Source of the DNA: Alphaproteobacteria bacterium UBA1301
Lineage (GTDB): Bacteria > Pseudomonadota > Alphaproteobacteria > Micropepsales > Micropepsaceae
DNA: 64,000 nt
Assembly: GCA_002307725.1 (NCBI GenBank)
Contig: DBUB01000010.1
Location: 958,410 to 1,022,409, forward strand
Direction of reading: 5' to 3'
The notes under the pieces were generated by a model, which was not told the origin of the DNA, did no database searches, and saw only the letters and a program-made list of their open reading frames with translations. The translations under genes were made by a program, and so were the position numbers. The number at the start of each line of letters is the position of its first letter. Position 1 is the first letter of the stretch. Positions 24,791 to 32,980 of this stretch are shown here, in pieces.

Positions 24791-26012
24791 GGTCGCGGTC
24801 GTCGTCGAGCTGGATGGTGCGGCCGGGCGGCAAATGCAGGCGCACCGTGGTGCCGACATTGGGCGTACTCTCGATCGCCAGCGTGCCGCCGTGGCGTTCG
24901 GTGAGCGACTTGGCGAGCGACAGGCCGAGACCGGTACCTTCGACGTTGCGCGCCAACGGTGACGAGATCTGGCGGAATGGCTCCAACGCGATCGGGATTT
25001 GCTCCGCCGACATGCCAATGCCGGTATCGGTAATCGCGATTTCCATGCCACCATCCGCGGCCACCTGCGCGCCAATCGTGACCGTACCAGTCGGCGGTGT
25101 GAACTTCACCGCGTTGGTGAGCAGGTTCAGGATTATCTGCTTCAAACGCAACGCATCGCCCCGGACTGCCGGCAGATCGCTGGGGATTTCAATCCGCAGC
25201 GCGACCTTGCCGTCGGCGGCGCGCCCGGTGAGATAGCGGATGCAATCGCGGAGCAGTGCACCCACATCGACCGGCTCCGAATACAACTCGAAATGGCCGG
25301 AATCGCATTTCGACAGATCAAGGATGTCATTGATCAACGCCAGCAAGTGCCGCCCGGCGCCGAGAATATCCTTGGCGTATTCGCCGTAACACTTGACCGA
25401 ATGTGGCCCGAACATCTCGCTATGGATCACTTCGGAGAAGCCGATGATGGCATTCAGCGGCGTGCGCAATTCGTGACTCATCAAGGCAAGGAAATTCGAG
25501 CGTGTGCGGTCGGCATTCTCGGCCGCGACCAAAGCGGCATTGAGCTGTATTTCGTGTGCCGCCAGCAGCGCCATCTTGGCCTTAACCAACGCTTCGCCGG
25601 TGCCAATGCCGAGATAGATGCCACCCTGGGTGACGACGAAGCACTCGCGCAATGCGTCGGGATGATCTTCGGTAATTGTGGTGGCGAGTTCGCTCACCCG
25701 CATTTGCTCGTCGACCACCAGCGAATGCGTATTGGCCAGCGCCATAATCGGCCGCTTGGCGTACAATTCGGGAATGAAACGCTGGGCATATTTCGATAGG
25801 AATCGCAGCCGGTTTACCAGCCCGAGCACATGCCCGTCGGCATCAACCACTGCCGCGGCCCGCGTTGCATCGGGCGCATGCAACATTTCGTAAACCGTCG
25901 CGCAGTTGGCGTCTGATGAAATTGGAGGCAATGCCACTGCCAGACGCCCGGCGGTCCAATTGGCATCAATGTCCGGCTTGGTTAAGTTGTGTGCACTACC
26001 AAAAGAACCCAT
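24777..26012 (-). CDS. sensor histidine kinase with CBS-like N-terminus
   Basis: A 411-residue kinase without transmembrane segments. The N-terminal half (residues about 25-145) looks like a pair of CBS-type sensing repeats (AAAVVDADGHVLGLVNRLRFL; CFVVTQGGIYLGIGTGEAL). Then HisKA with SHELRTPLNAIIGFSEV near 178-194 (phosphorylated His) and HATPase_c with NLLTNAVKF (N box), DTGIGM and GTGLGLSLAK (G boxes). No response regulator is adjacent. It is related in its kinase core to the protein at 27519, on the far side of queC-queE. Confidence 0.87.
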   Translation of the reverse strand: MGSFGSAHNLTKPDIDANWTAGRLAVALPPISSDANCATVYEMLHAPDATRAAAVVDADGHVLGLVNRLRFLSKYAQRFIPELYAKRPIMALANTHSLVVDEQMRVSELATTITEDHPDALRECFVVTQGGIYLGIGTGEALVKAKMALLAAHEIQLNAALVAAENADRTRSNFLALMSHELRTPLNAIIGFSEVIHSEMFGPHSVKCYGEYAKDILGAGRHLLALINDILDLSKCDSGHFELYSEPVDVGALLRDCIRYLTGRAADGKVALRIEIPSDLPAVRGDALRLKQIILNLLTNAVKFTPPTGTVTIGAQVAADGGMEIAITDTGIGMSAEQIPIALEPFRQISSPLARNVEGTGLGLSLAKSLTERHGGTLAIESTPNVGTTVRLHLPPGRTIQLDDDRDLKTA

Positions 26013-26131
26013 AGGCCGTCACTCGCCCGCAACTGCGTGAACGAAAATATGGTCGAGCGGTTTTTTCCGCGTTAATTGGCACGCGCCGGAAAGCCGCGTT
26101 TTTGCGAAGTTATTGTGACAGTCTGGAACGG

Positions 26132-26767
26132 CTATCGGATGCCGATAATCTTGTGCGTCTGCAATGACAGGCGCCATTGCGGGTGCTCAAGACAATAGCG
26201 CGCCGCGGCCTCGGTGTTGGCGGCACGGTCAGGGCCGTCCATCGGTTGCAGGAAATAATGATCGAACAGAAGATCGGCAAAGTGTTCCGGCGGCGCGCCT
26301 GCTTGCGGATAAACGAGCTTCAGCTCTTGCCCGGACTCGACCACGAGATCGGCGCCCACTTTGGGACTAACGCAAACCCATTCGATGCCGGGCGGCGGCA
26401 GAATGGTACCGTTGGTTTCGATGGCGATCTCGAAATCGTGGATGTGCAGCGCCGCGATCAACGCATCGTCCATCTGCAGCAGCGGCTCGCCGCCAGTGCA
26501 GACGACATAGGGCTGGGCGAACGTGCACTTCGGCCATAGCGCTGCCACCGCATCCGCCAGCGTTTGGGCATCAGCGAATTTGCCACCGCCGGTGCCGTCC
26601 GTGCCGACAAAATCGGTATCGCAGAAGGTGCACACCGCCGAGCCGCGATCATCCTCGATGCCGTTCCACAAATTGCAGCCAGCAAAGCGCAGGAAAACCG
26701 CAGCGCGACCGGAGCGAGCGCCCTCGCCTTGCAACGTGTAGAAAATCTCTTTGACCGCGTACGTCAT
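26132..26767 (-). CDS. queE: 7-carboxy-7-deazaguanine synthase
   Basis: A 211-residue radical SAM enzyme making 7-carboxy-7-deazaguanine from 6-carboxytetrahydropterin in queuosine/7-deazaguanine synthesis. It begins VKEIFYTLQGEG, then the cluster Cys residues appear as GCNLW with a long spacer to CTFC, the expanded motif typical of one QueE branch. CTGGEPLLQ near residue 96 binds SAM. The start codon overlaps the queC stop (ATGA), so the pair is translationally coupled. Confidence 0.93.
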   Translation of the reverse strand: MTYAVKEIFYTLQGEGARSGRAAVFLRFAGCNLWNGIEDDRGSAVCTFCDTDFVGTDGTGGGKFADAQTLADAVAALWPKCTFAQPYVVCTGGEPLLQMDDALIAALHIHDFEIAIETNGTILPPPGIEWVCVSPKVGADLVVESGQELKLVYPQAGAPPEHFADLLFDHYFLQPMDGPDRAANTEAAARYCLEHPQWRLSLQTHKIIGIR

Positions 26768-27474
26768 GCGCCGGTGTATCTCGCGTAGCCCTTGGCCCTG
26801 AGATCGCAGGCCGGACAGACGCCACAGCCATAGCCCCAGTCGTGACGATGGACGCGATCGCCTTCGTAGCAGGTAACGGTCTCCTCAATGATGAGGTCGA
26901 CCAGCGCCCGCCCGCCAAGCTCTTCGGCCAGCGCCCAGGTCTGGCCCTTGTCGATGTACATCAGCGGCGTATGCACCGTGACGCGCCGGTCGAGCGCCAG
27001 CGTCAGAGCTTCAGCGGTGGCGGTGATGGTCTTCTCGCGGCAATCGGGATAGCCGGAGAAATCGGTCTCGCACATGCCGCCGACGAGATCGGCGATGCCG
27101 CGCCGGTAGCCGAGTGCCGCCGCCGCGGTGAGGAACAGCACGTTGCGGCCGGGCACAAAGCTGGTCGGCAGGCCGTCGCGCCCCATCTCGATCTTCGTCG
27201 CGTCGGTGAGCGCGCTGCCGCCAATCTGCTTCAACACGTCGAGCGCGAGCAACTGATCCTCGCCGAGCCGGTCCGACCATTGCGGAAACCGCGAATGGAC
27301 CGCCGCCAGAATACGGACCCGCGCCTCAAGCTCGACCGCATGGCGCTGACCGTAATCAAAGCCGACCGTCTCCACCCACGCGAACCGCGCCAGTGCCCAG
27401 GCGAGGCAGGTAGTCGAATCCTGTCCGCCGGAAAACAAAACCAGTGCGCTGTCTGCCGAATTTTTCGCCGTCAT
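26764..27474 (-). CDS. queC: 7-cyano-7-deazaguanine synthase
   Basis: A 236-residue ATP-dependent enzyme converting 7-carboxy-7-deazaguanine to preQ0. The PP-loop SGGQDSTTCL lies at residues about 15-24, GFDYGQRHAVELE near 38-50, and the zinc site is at the C-terminus (Cys in TCYEGD, then CGVCPACDLRAKG). It precedes queE and overlaps it by four bases. Only 44 bp separate it from the upstream kinase gene, leaving little room for its own leader, so no preQ1 riboswitch is expected. Confidence 0.95.
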   Translation of the reverse strand: MTAKNSADSALVLFSGGQDSTTCLAWALARFAWVETVGFDYGQRHAVELEARVRILAAVHSRFPQWSDRLGEDQLLALDVLKQIGGSALTDATKIEMGRDGLPTSFVPGRNVLFLTAAAALGYRRGIADLVGGMCETDFSGYPDCREKTITATAEALTLALDRRVTVHTPLMYIDKGQTWALAEELGGRALVDLIIEETVTCYEGDRVHRHDWGYGCGVCPACDLRAKGYARYTGA

Positions 27475-27518
27475 GGGGGCAGCGATTTAGAGCAACCGCA
27501 CCGGTAATGGAAGGCAGA

Positions 27519-28865
27519 TCAGGCGGAAACGGCCGCCGTCTCGGGTTTGTCCTGCCACAGGCAGCTTTGCGGCAGTTCGACGGTGACGGTGGTCCCCCGC
27601 CCCTCGGCGCTGGAGATGCTCAAGGCGCCGCCGTGCAGCTTGGCCAGGGCATGAGCGATCGGCAGCCCCAATCCCGCCCCTTCGAAGCGGCGCGCCAAGG
27701 AACCGTCGGCCTGATGGAACGGCTGCAGCACCATGGCGATGATGTCCTCGGACATGCCAATGCCGTTGTCGGAAACGGCAAAGTGGACAGCGCCATCTTG
27801 GGTCCGCCATGCCCGGAGCAACACCACACCCGGGGGCGGCGTAAACTTGAGCGCGTTGGCAAGAAGATTGGCCAGCACCTGCGCCAGCCGGAGCTTGTCG
27901 ACATTGAGGGTCGGCAGGTCGCCAGGTATTTCGAGCACAACCTCGCGGCCATCGCCGCTCTGGGCGCGGGCCCGCTTGAGCGCCGCCGTGGCGATTTCCT
28001 GGGCGCTGCATTCGCAGCGGTTGAGGGTGATCGCATGGCCTTCAAAACGCGCCACATCGAGCACGTCATTGATGATCGCCAGCAGCTTGTTGCCGGAGGC
28101 GTGAATGTCGTTGATGTAGCCGAGATAGGCCTTGTTGCCGACCGGCCCCAGCATCTCGGTGCCGATCATCTCGGAGAATCCGATGATGGCGTTGAGCGGC
28201 GTCTTCAACTCATGGCTCATCATCGCCAGAAACGCATTTTTGGTGCGGTTGGCCTGTTCGGCGCGCTTGAGGCCCTTCTTAATGGCGCGTTCGGCGGCGA
28301 ATTTCTGGGTGACGTCCTCGACCGTGCCCTGATAGCAGACGATCTGGCCGTTCCAGTCGCGGATGGCGCGGGCGTTTTCACTGATCCAGATGGTCGAGCC
28401 GTCGCGGCGGTGGATTTCGCTGATAAAGCCGATGACCTCGTCGTGTTCGGCCATGATCGTCTTGAACGCATCGCGTCGCCCGGGATCGACATAAAGCTGC
28501 GAGGCGATGTTGGTGAGACCGTTCTTGAGGTCTTCGGAACGTTCGTAGCCGTAGATGTGGGCCAGCGCCGGATTGACGTCGAGATAGCGCCCGTCGGGCG
28601 AGGTGCGGAAAATGCCTTCGATCGCCGTCTCGAAAAAACCGCGATAGCTGAAGTCGCCCACCAGCAAGGTCTTGTCGGACCGCTCCGCCAGCCGGCGTAA
28701 CAAAATGACTGTGACGGTGATGACCAGCAGCAGCACGGCGCCCGTGGCAATTTCGCGCGCTGACATCACCTGACCGGCAGCACCGAACATCAGGCCTACA
28801 ACAAAAAACGCCCAGCACGCCCCGGCGGTCATCCGAGGGCGTTCAGGCGAGCCCGGCCCGTTCAT
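27519..28865 (-). CDS. PAS sensor histidine kinase, membrane-bound
   Basis: A 448-residue kinase. Two N-terminal transmembrane helices (residues about 15-32 and 40-57) are followed by a PAS domain (FFETAIEGIFRTSPDGRYLDV near 78-98 through CYQGTVEDVT near 175). HisKA has SHELKTPLNAIIGFSEMI near 210 and HATPase_c has NLLANALKF, DNGIGM and GAGLGLPIAH. Start taken at the ATG giving MNGPG; a TTG seven codons earlier is possible. No cognate regulator is adjacent. Located 44 bp before queC, so partial read-through into queC-queE is possible. Confidence 0.88.
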   Translation of the reverse strand: MNGPGSPERPRMTAGACWAFFVVGLMFGAAGQVMSAREIATGAVLLLVITVTVILLRRLAERSDKTLLVGDFSYRGFFETAIEGIFRTSPDGRYLDVNPALAHIYGYERSEDLKNGLTNIASQLYVDPGRRDAFKTIMAEHDEVIGFISEIHRRDGSTIWISENARAIRDWNGQIVCYQGTVEDVTQKFAAERAIKKGLKRAEQANRTKNAFLAMMSHELKTPLNAIIGFSEMIGTEMLGPVGNKAYLGYINDIHASGNKLLAIINDVLDVARFEGHAITLNRCECSAQEIATAALKRARAQSGDGREVVLEIPGDLPTLNVDKLRLAQVLANLLANALKFTPPPGVVLLRAWRTQDGAVHFAVSDNGIGMSEDIIAMVLQPFHQADGSLARRFEGAGLGLPIAHALAKLHGGALSISSAEGRGTTVTVELPQSCLWQDKPETAAVSA

Positions 28866-29003
28866 AGGCGCTAAAATTGTCCTCAACTGTCACAATTCTC
28901 CGCAGTCGGGGAAATCTTACGAACGAACTCTAAACGACGCGTTGAGACCGGCGCTTGCCTTCACCTTCCGCATCCGTCAGTTTTCTCCAAGGATTTGGAA
29001 GGG

Positions 29004-30137
29004 ATGAGGAATTTGACGGGTTTGGTAGTGTCGGGTTCGGGTGTGTTTGTGCCGCCTCAAACAATCAGTAATGAGGAAATCGTTGCTTCCTTTAATACCT
29101 ACGTCCAGCGCACCAACCACGCCCACGAAGCGGAAATCGCCGCCGGGACGAAAAAAGCCCTCCTCGAGTCCTCCTGCGCGTTCATCGTCAAGGCCTCCGG
29201 CATTAAGAACCGCTACGTGCTGGACAAAACCGGGATTCTCGATCCTGAGGTAATGTGCCCTCGTATTCCCGAACGTCCCGACGGCGAGTTGTCGGTGATG
29301 GCCGAGATGGCGGTGGCCGCGGCCCGTGACGCGATGGCGGCGGCGGGCAAGACCCCGTCCGGGATCGACGGCGTGATCTGCTCCTGCGCGGTCTTGCAGC
29401 GTGCCTATCCCGCCATGGCGATCGAGATTCAGGGGGCGCTCGGCATCACCGGCTTTGCCTTCGACATGAGCGTCGGCTGCGCCTCGGCGACCTACGCCAT
29501 CCACATCGCCAAGGGTCTGATCGAAAGCGGCGGGGCGCGGGCGATCCTGGTCTGCAACCCGGAAATCCTCACTGGCCACGCCAATTTCCGTGAGCGCGAC
29601 AGCCATTTCCTGTTCGGTGACGCCTGCACCGCCATCATCATCGAACGCGCCGAGACCGCCCAAGGCGTGAATGTGTGGGAGATCGTGTCGTCCAAGCTGA
29701 AGGCGCAGTTTTCCAACAATATCCGCAACAATTTCGGCTTCCTGAACCGCTGCGCACCGGAAGGCGCCGGCCTGCCCGACAAGCTGTTCGTCCAGCAGGG
29801 CCGCAAAGTGTTCAAGGAAGTGCTGCCGCTGGTCAGCCACTTCATGACCGAACATCTGGCGGAAAACGGCCTGACCGCGGTGGACATCAAACGCCTGTGG
29901 CTGCATCAGGCCAACATCAACATGAACCTCTTCCTCGCCCACAAAGTGTTCGGCCGCGACCCGACGCCGGACGAGGCGCCCAACATCATCGATCGCTATG
30001 CCAACACGTCCTCAGCGGGCGCGATCATCGCCTTCAACCAGTACAGTGCCGATCTGGCTGAGGGCGATATCGGCGTGCTCTGCACCTTCGGGGCGGGCTA
30101 TTCGGCCGGCAGCGTTATCCTCAAGAAGTTAAGCTAA
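29004..30137 (+). CDS. 3-oxoacyl-ACP synthase III family protein (FabH-like)
   Basis: A 377-residue thiolase-fold enzyme. The catalytic triad is visible: Cys in MSVGCASATYA near residue 155, His in LWLHQANINMN near 298, and Asn in ANTSSAGAI near 335. It is longer than housekeeping FabH (about 320 residues) and matches the 370-380 residue branch with PERPDGELSVMAEMA and HANFRERDSHFLFGDACTA segments, whose Pseudomonas members act in fatty-acid initiation from short acyl-CoAs. No other fatty-acid gene is nearby. The substrate is not predictable. A TTG three codons upstream is an alternative start. Confidence 0.88.
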   Translation: MRNLTGLVVSGSGVFVPPQTISNEEIVASFNTYVQRTNHAHEAEIAAGTKKALLESSCAFIVKASGIKNRYVLDKTGILDPEVMCPRIPERPDGELSVMAEMAVAAARDAMAAAGKTPSGIDGVICSCAVLQRAYPAMAIEIQGALGITGFAFDMSVGCASATYAIHIAKGLIESGGARAILVCNPEILTGHANFRERDSHFLFGDACTAIIIERAETAQGVNVWEIVSSKLKAQFSNNIRNNFGFLNRCAPEGAGLPDKLFVQQGRKVFKEVLPLVSHFMTEHLAENGLTAVDIKRLWLHQANINMNLFLAHKVFGRDPTPDEAPNIIDRYANTSSAGAIIAFNQYSADLAEGDIGVLCTFGAGYSAGSVILKKLS

Positions 30138-30178
30138 AGCCGAGATCTGCCGCCTTGGACCTGTGCTAAAACCCGGCC

Positions 30179-30769
30179 ATGATCGCGAAACCACCCCGGG
30201 CCTGGCAGCGGATGCTGAGTGGCCGCCGCCTCGACCTGCTCGACCCTTCGCCGCTGGACGTCGAGATCGAAGACATCGCCCACGGGTTGGCGCGGGTGGC
30301 GCGCTGGAATGGCCAGACCAAGGGCGCACACGCCTTCTCGGTGGCGCAACATTGCGTGTTGGTCGAGCGGCTTAGCGCCGACCTCAGCCCCTCGGGGCTG
30401 ACCCGCGAAGCCCGTCTGATGGCCCTTCTGCACGATGCGCCGGAGTATGTTGTCGGTGACCTCATAAGCCCATTCAAGGCCGCAGTCGGCATTAGTTACA
30501 AGAGCTTAGAGCTCAAACTTATGGCTGCCATTCACATCCGCTTTGGGCTGCCGCCCAAGCCTCCGATCCACCTCGAAAAGCTGTTCAAAAAGGCCGACAT
30601 CGCCTCGGCCTATTACGAAGCAACCCAGCTTGCCGGCTTTGAGGTGGACGAAGGCAAGAAGATCTTCGGGGCCCCACCGGCCGCCCTCAAAACCCCGCGG
30701 CTGACGCCGCTGCCAACCGCCGAGGCTGAGGCCCTATTCCTCGAGCGCTTCCGCAAGCTGTCGGTGTAA
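30179..30769 (+). CDS. HD domain phosphohydrolase (YfbR-like)
   Basis: A 196-residue metal-dependent phosphohydrolase. The HD-domain ligands are the His of SVAQHCVLV near residue 58, the HD pair of ALLHDAPEYVVGD near 84-96, and the later Asp in KKADIASAYYEA near 142. This pattern resembles YfbR-type 5'-nucleotidases. Its place before the phosphatase and NAD-regulator genes, all on the plus strand, suggests nucleotide or NAD salvage, but that is inference. The gap of 63 bp to the next gene allows co-transcription. Confidence 0.82.
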   Translation: MIAKPPRAWQRMLSGRRLDLLDPSPLDVEIEDIAHGLARVARWNGQTKGAHAFSVAQHCVLVERLSADLSPSGLTREARLMALLHDAPEYVVGDLISPFKAAVGISYKSLELKLMAAIHIRFGLPPKPPIHLEKLFKKADIASAYYEATQLAGFEVDEGKKIFGAPPAALKTPRLTPLPTAEAEALFLERFRKLSV

Positions 30770-30832
30770 CAAACTGAAATAGCACCAGGGCTGGCTTTCG
30801 CGTGACATAATGGCGGGCTAACAAGTGAAGCC

Positions 30833-31357
30833 ATGCCACTGATTCTGGTCACACCTCTTTCAGCTCTTCCGAACATGCTGCGGACTTACCAGCCGTCGCA
30901 CCTGATCAGCTTGTTGTCGCCGGATTACTTGAGCTACGCCCCAAGTGACTTTCCGGCCGACCGGCATTTGCGTCTGGGGCTGCACGACATCCCCGAACCG
31001 GAAGACGGCAAAATTGTCCCCGACGAAGTGCATGTCGCAGCCCTGCTCGGCTTCGCCCGCGGCTGGGACGGCGAGCGGCCGTTGATCGTGCATTGCTGGG
31101 CCGGGGTCAGCCGTTCGATGGCGAGCGCCTTTGCCATCCTCTGCGACCGCAGCCATCGTGGCGACGAACATCGCATTGCGCGCGAAATCCGTTCCCGCGC
31201 GCCGCATGCCCAGCCCAACCGGCTTATGGTCCGGCACGCCGACACGCTGCTGAAGCGCAACGGCGCCATGATCAAGGCCGTCGAGGAATTGGGAGACGCC
31301 GTCGCCGTCGAAGAAGGTGTGCCGGTAGAGTTCGTGCTGAAGGACTTGGGGCTGTGA
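30833..31357 (+). CDS. tyrosine phosphatase family protein
   Basis: A 174-residue protein with the HCX5R phosphatase loop HCWAGVSRS near residues 87-95 and an upstream general-acid candidate in HDIPEPEDG near 51-59. It resembles the short dual-specificity/protein tyrosine phosphatase-like proteins common in alphaproteobacteria. Its stop overlaps the GTG of the next gene (GTGA), coupling its translation to the NAD regulator. Whether it acts on protein, nucleotide or another phosphate ester cannot be told. Confidence 0.82.
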   Translation: MPLILVTPLSALPNMLRTYQPSHLISLLSPDYLSYAPSDFPADRHLRLGLHDIPEPEDGKIVPDEVHVAALLGFARGWDGERPLIVHCWAGVSRSMASAFAILCDRSHRGDEHRIAREIRSRAPHAQPNRLMVRHADTLLKRNGAMIKAVEELGDAVAVEEGVPVEFVLKDLGL

Positions 31358-32313
31358 CCGATACCGGCAAACACGTCGTCACCATCGGGCTGTCCGCCGC
31401 CATCGTGTCGGTGGTGGACGACAGTCCCAGCGTTCTGGTGGTGCATACCGCCGGCGCCGACGACTCCCTGCCCTTCGGCCCGTTCGATCCGATCTCGCAC
31501 CGCACCCTCGAAGGTGGCCTTCGCACCTGGGTGGGCGAACAAACCTATTTGGATCTCGGCTATGTCGAACAGCTTTACACCTTCGGCGATCGCGGCCGTC
31601 ACACCCTGAAGCCGGGCGAAAATATGCGCGTCGTGTCGGTGGGGTATCTCGCACTGACCAAACAACTCGGCGAACGCAATGCGCCCGAGAGCATTTGGCG
31701 CGACTGGTATCGCTATTTTCCGTGGGAAGACTGGCGCGACAAAAAACCGGCCGTGATCGATGAGGTCATCGACCCCGCACTTGAAGATTTCGTCGCCGCC
31801 GCGTCCGACAAATCTTGCGCCGAGCTGCGTCGCGATCGCGTACGGCTGTGCTTCGGCGACGAAGACATCGGCTGGGATGAGGAAAAGGTTCTGGAGCGCT
31901 ACGAACTGCTCTACGAAGCAGGTCTCGTCACCGAAAGCGCCCGCGATGGCCGGATCGCCACCGGTCACGTGCCGCCGCTCGGCGACCGCATGATGTTTGA
32001 CCATCGTCGCATCCTCGCCACCGCCATCGCCCGGCTGCGCGGCAAGATGAAATACCGCCCGGTGGTATTCGAGCTGATGTCAGCCACGTTCACGTTGCTC
32101 GAATTGCAGCGCACCGTGGAAGCGATTTCCGGCATCCGTCTGCATAAGCAGAATTTCCGCCGCCTGGTGGAAGATCAGGGTTTGGTGGAAGGCACCGGCA
32201 AATTCAATTCGCCGCCGCGTGGACGCCCGGCCGAACTGTTCCGCTTCCGCCGCGAAGTCCTGCGCGAACGCCCCTCGCCCGGCGTACGTCTAGCGCGACA
32301 GCGCGCGACTTAA
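31354..32313 (+). CDS. nadQ: NUDIX/winged-helix NAD biosynthesis regulator (NadQ/NrtR-like)
   Basis: A 319-residue protein. Residues 1-160 form a NUDIX-like domain (GLSAAIVSVVDDSPSVLVVHT; LDLGYVEQLYTFGDRGRH) without an intact NUDIX box, typical of NAD regulators that use the fold for ligand sensing. Residues about 235-310 are a winged helix (KYRPVVFELMSATFTLLELQR; LHKQNFRRLVEDQGLVEGTG; GRPAELFRFRREVL). Length and the nadABC neighbourhood fit the COG4111/NadQ branch of alphaproteobacteria rather than shorter NrtR. It starts with GTG inside the phosphatase stop. It probably represses nadABC; the ligand is not known here. Confidence 0.78.
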   Translation: MTDTGKHVVTIGLSAAIVSVVDDSPSVLVVHTAGADDSLPFGPFDPISHRTLEGGLRTWVGEQTYLDLGYVEQLYTFGDRGRHTLKPGENMRVVSVGYLALTKQLGERNAPESIWRDWYRYFPWEDWRDKKPAVIDEVIDPALEDFVAAASDKSCAELRRDRVRLCFGDEDIGWDEEKVLERYELLYEAGLVTESARDGRIATGHVPPLGDRMMFDHRRILATAIARLRGKMKYRPVVFELMSATFTLLELQRTVEAISGIRLHKQNFRRLVEDQGLVEGTGKFNSPPRGRPAELFRFRREVLRERPSPGVRLARQRAT

Positions 32314-32330
32314 AAAACCGCCCAAACACC

Positions 32331-32359
32331 AAAAAAAGGGGCCTCCGAACGGAGGCCCC
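32331..32359 (-). terminator. intrinsic terminator, minus strand
   Basis: The perfect 10-bp stem GGGGCCTCCG/CGGAGGCCCC with a two-base loop is followed, on the minus strand, by seven T residues. On the plus strand the run of A precedes the stem, so it is not the nadQ terminator in the usual sense. No protein gene on the minus strand feeds into it. Confidence 0.75.
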
Positions 32360-32666
32360 TCAGTATGCTGCATCGGAGCGAGGAGCGTCCGTTTCGGATA
32401 CCTGGGAGGGCCTCCGTTCAGAACTCCACAAACTACGCGCAACAAGCCGCTGGTCGCGAATTTGTCTGTCAAATACTGCCGCTACTTTGTGGCGATCACA
32501 CGGCGGCATGAGGCGTAGACATGTTTTATGATGTTCCCGCAGCCTCCTTTTATATTGACGAATGGACACACCATTTCCGCAACGTGCCGCGTGCGTTGAC
32601 GAAATTTAGGCCGGTGACGAGCCCCGCGAAAATCGCGGCGGAATCGTTGACCTGGTGCGTATAAGG

Positions 32667-32693
32667 AAAAAAAGGCCCTCCCGAAGGAGGGCC
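32667..32693 (-). terminator. second intrinsic terminator, minus strand
   Basis: An 8-bp stem GGCCCTCC/GGAGGGCC with loop CGAA (TTCG on the minus strand) is followed by seven T on the minus strand. It repeats the design of the terminator about 330 bp to the left and likewise has no minus-strand protein gene in front of it. Confidence 0.7.
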
Positions 32694-32875
32694 CAAGGAG
32701 CTGCGCACAGCAGCATCTCCGCGTCTGCATGTTTACGGACGCATCTGCGGCAAGGCTTTGCCTGAATTGGATACCACTTTCAACTGTTTCGGGTAAGTTG
32801 CGAGTTTATCGCAATTCTAAAATATGCTGCAGCGGCCAGGCCTTGTGAATTCCTCGTAGGGCTCACGAATCTGTC

Positions 32876-32968
32876 TTGACGGATTTGTACTCATGTGTAG
32901 CATAAAGAGTGTGGCCGGCCTTGAAGGCCGGTGTTTTTGCCCTATATATATACTCACATAGAGCATAA
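32876..32968 (+). promoter_or_regulatory. nadA promoter region with paired 18-bp repeats (candidate NadQ operators)
   Basis: TACTCATGTGTAGCATAA (32888-32905) and TACTCACATAGAGCATAA (32951-32968) agree at 14 of 18 positions. The first overlaps a possible promoter TTGACG-N16-TAGCAT; the second follows TTGAAG-N17-ATATAT. The second copy also contains ATACTC-N5-GAGCAT, nearly an inverted repeat, as a dimeric repressor would need. Binding by NadQ is inferred from the adjacent gene. Confidence 0.5.
32915..32938 (+). terminator. hairpin with T tract in the nadA leader
   Basis: CCGGCCTTGAAGGCCGG folds into a tight stem and is followed by TGTTTTT. It lies between the two 18-bp repeats, 43 bp before nadA. 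A transcript from the distal promoter would meet it; one from the proximal promoter would not. It could be an attenuator or simply the end of an upstream transcript. Confidence 0.5.
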
Positions 32969-32980
32969 CAGGTCGAAGAC

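Larger units (their letters stand above)
32314..32980. other. nadQ-nadA intergenic region with hairpins and repeats
   Basis: This 667-bp gap holds no protein gene I can support. It contains two minus-strand intrinsic terminators (32331-32359 and 32667-32693), and near nadA a promoter-like pair of 18-bp repeats separated by a plus-strand hairpin with a T tract. The middle (32360-32666, 32694-32875) shows no other clear signal. Two minus-strand terminators without minus-strand genes suggest small RNAs. Confidence 0.6.

Noticed and set aside
27475..27518. A preQ1 riboswitch in front of queC.
   Set aside because: Only 44 bases separate the upstream kinase stop from the queC start and I see no aptamer-like stem or A-rich tail.
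32338..32359. The strong GC hairpin after nadQ as the nadQ terminator.
   Set aside because: On the plus strand the homopolymer (A7) precedes the stem and no T tract follows. The T tract is on the minus strand, so it is scored as a minus-strand terminator.
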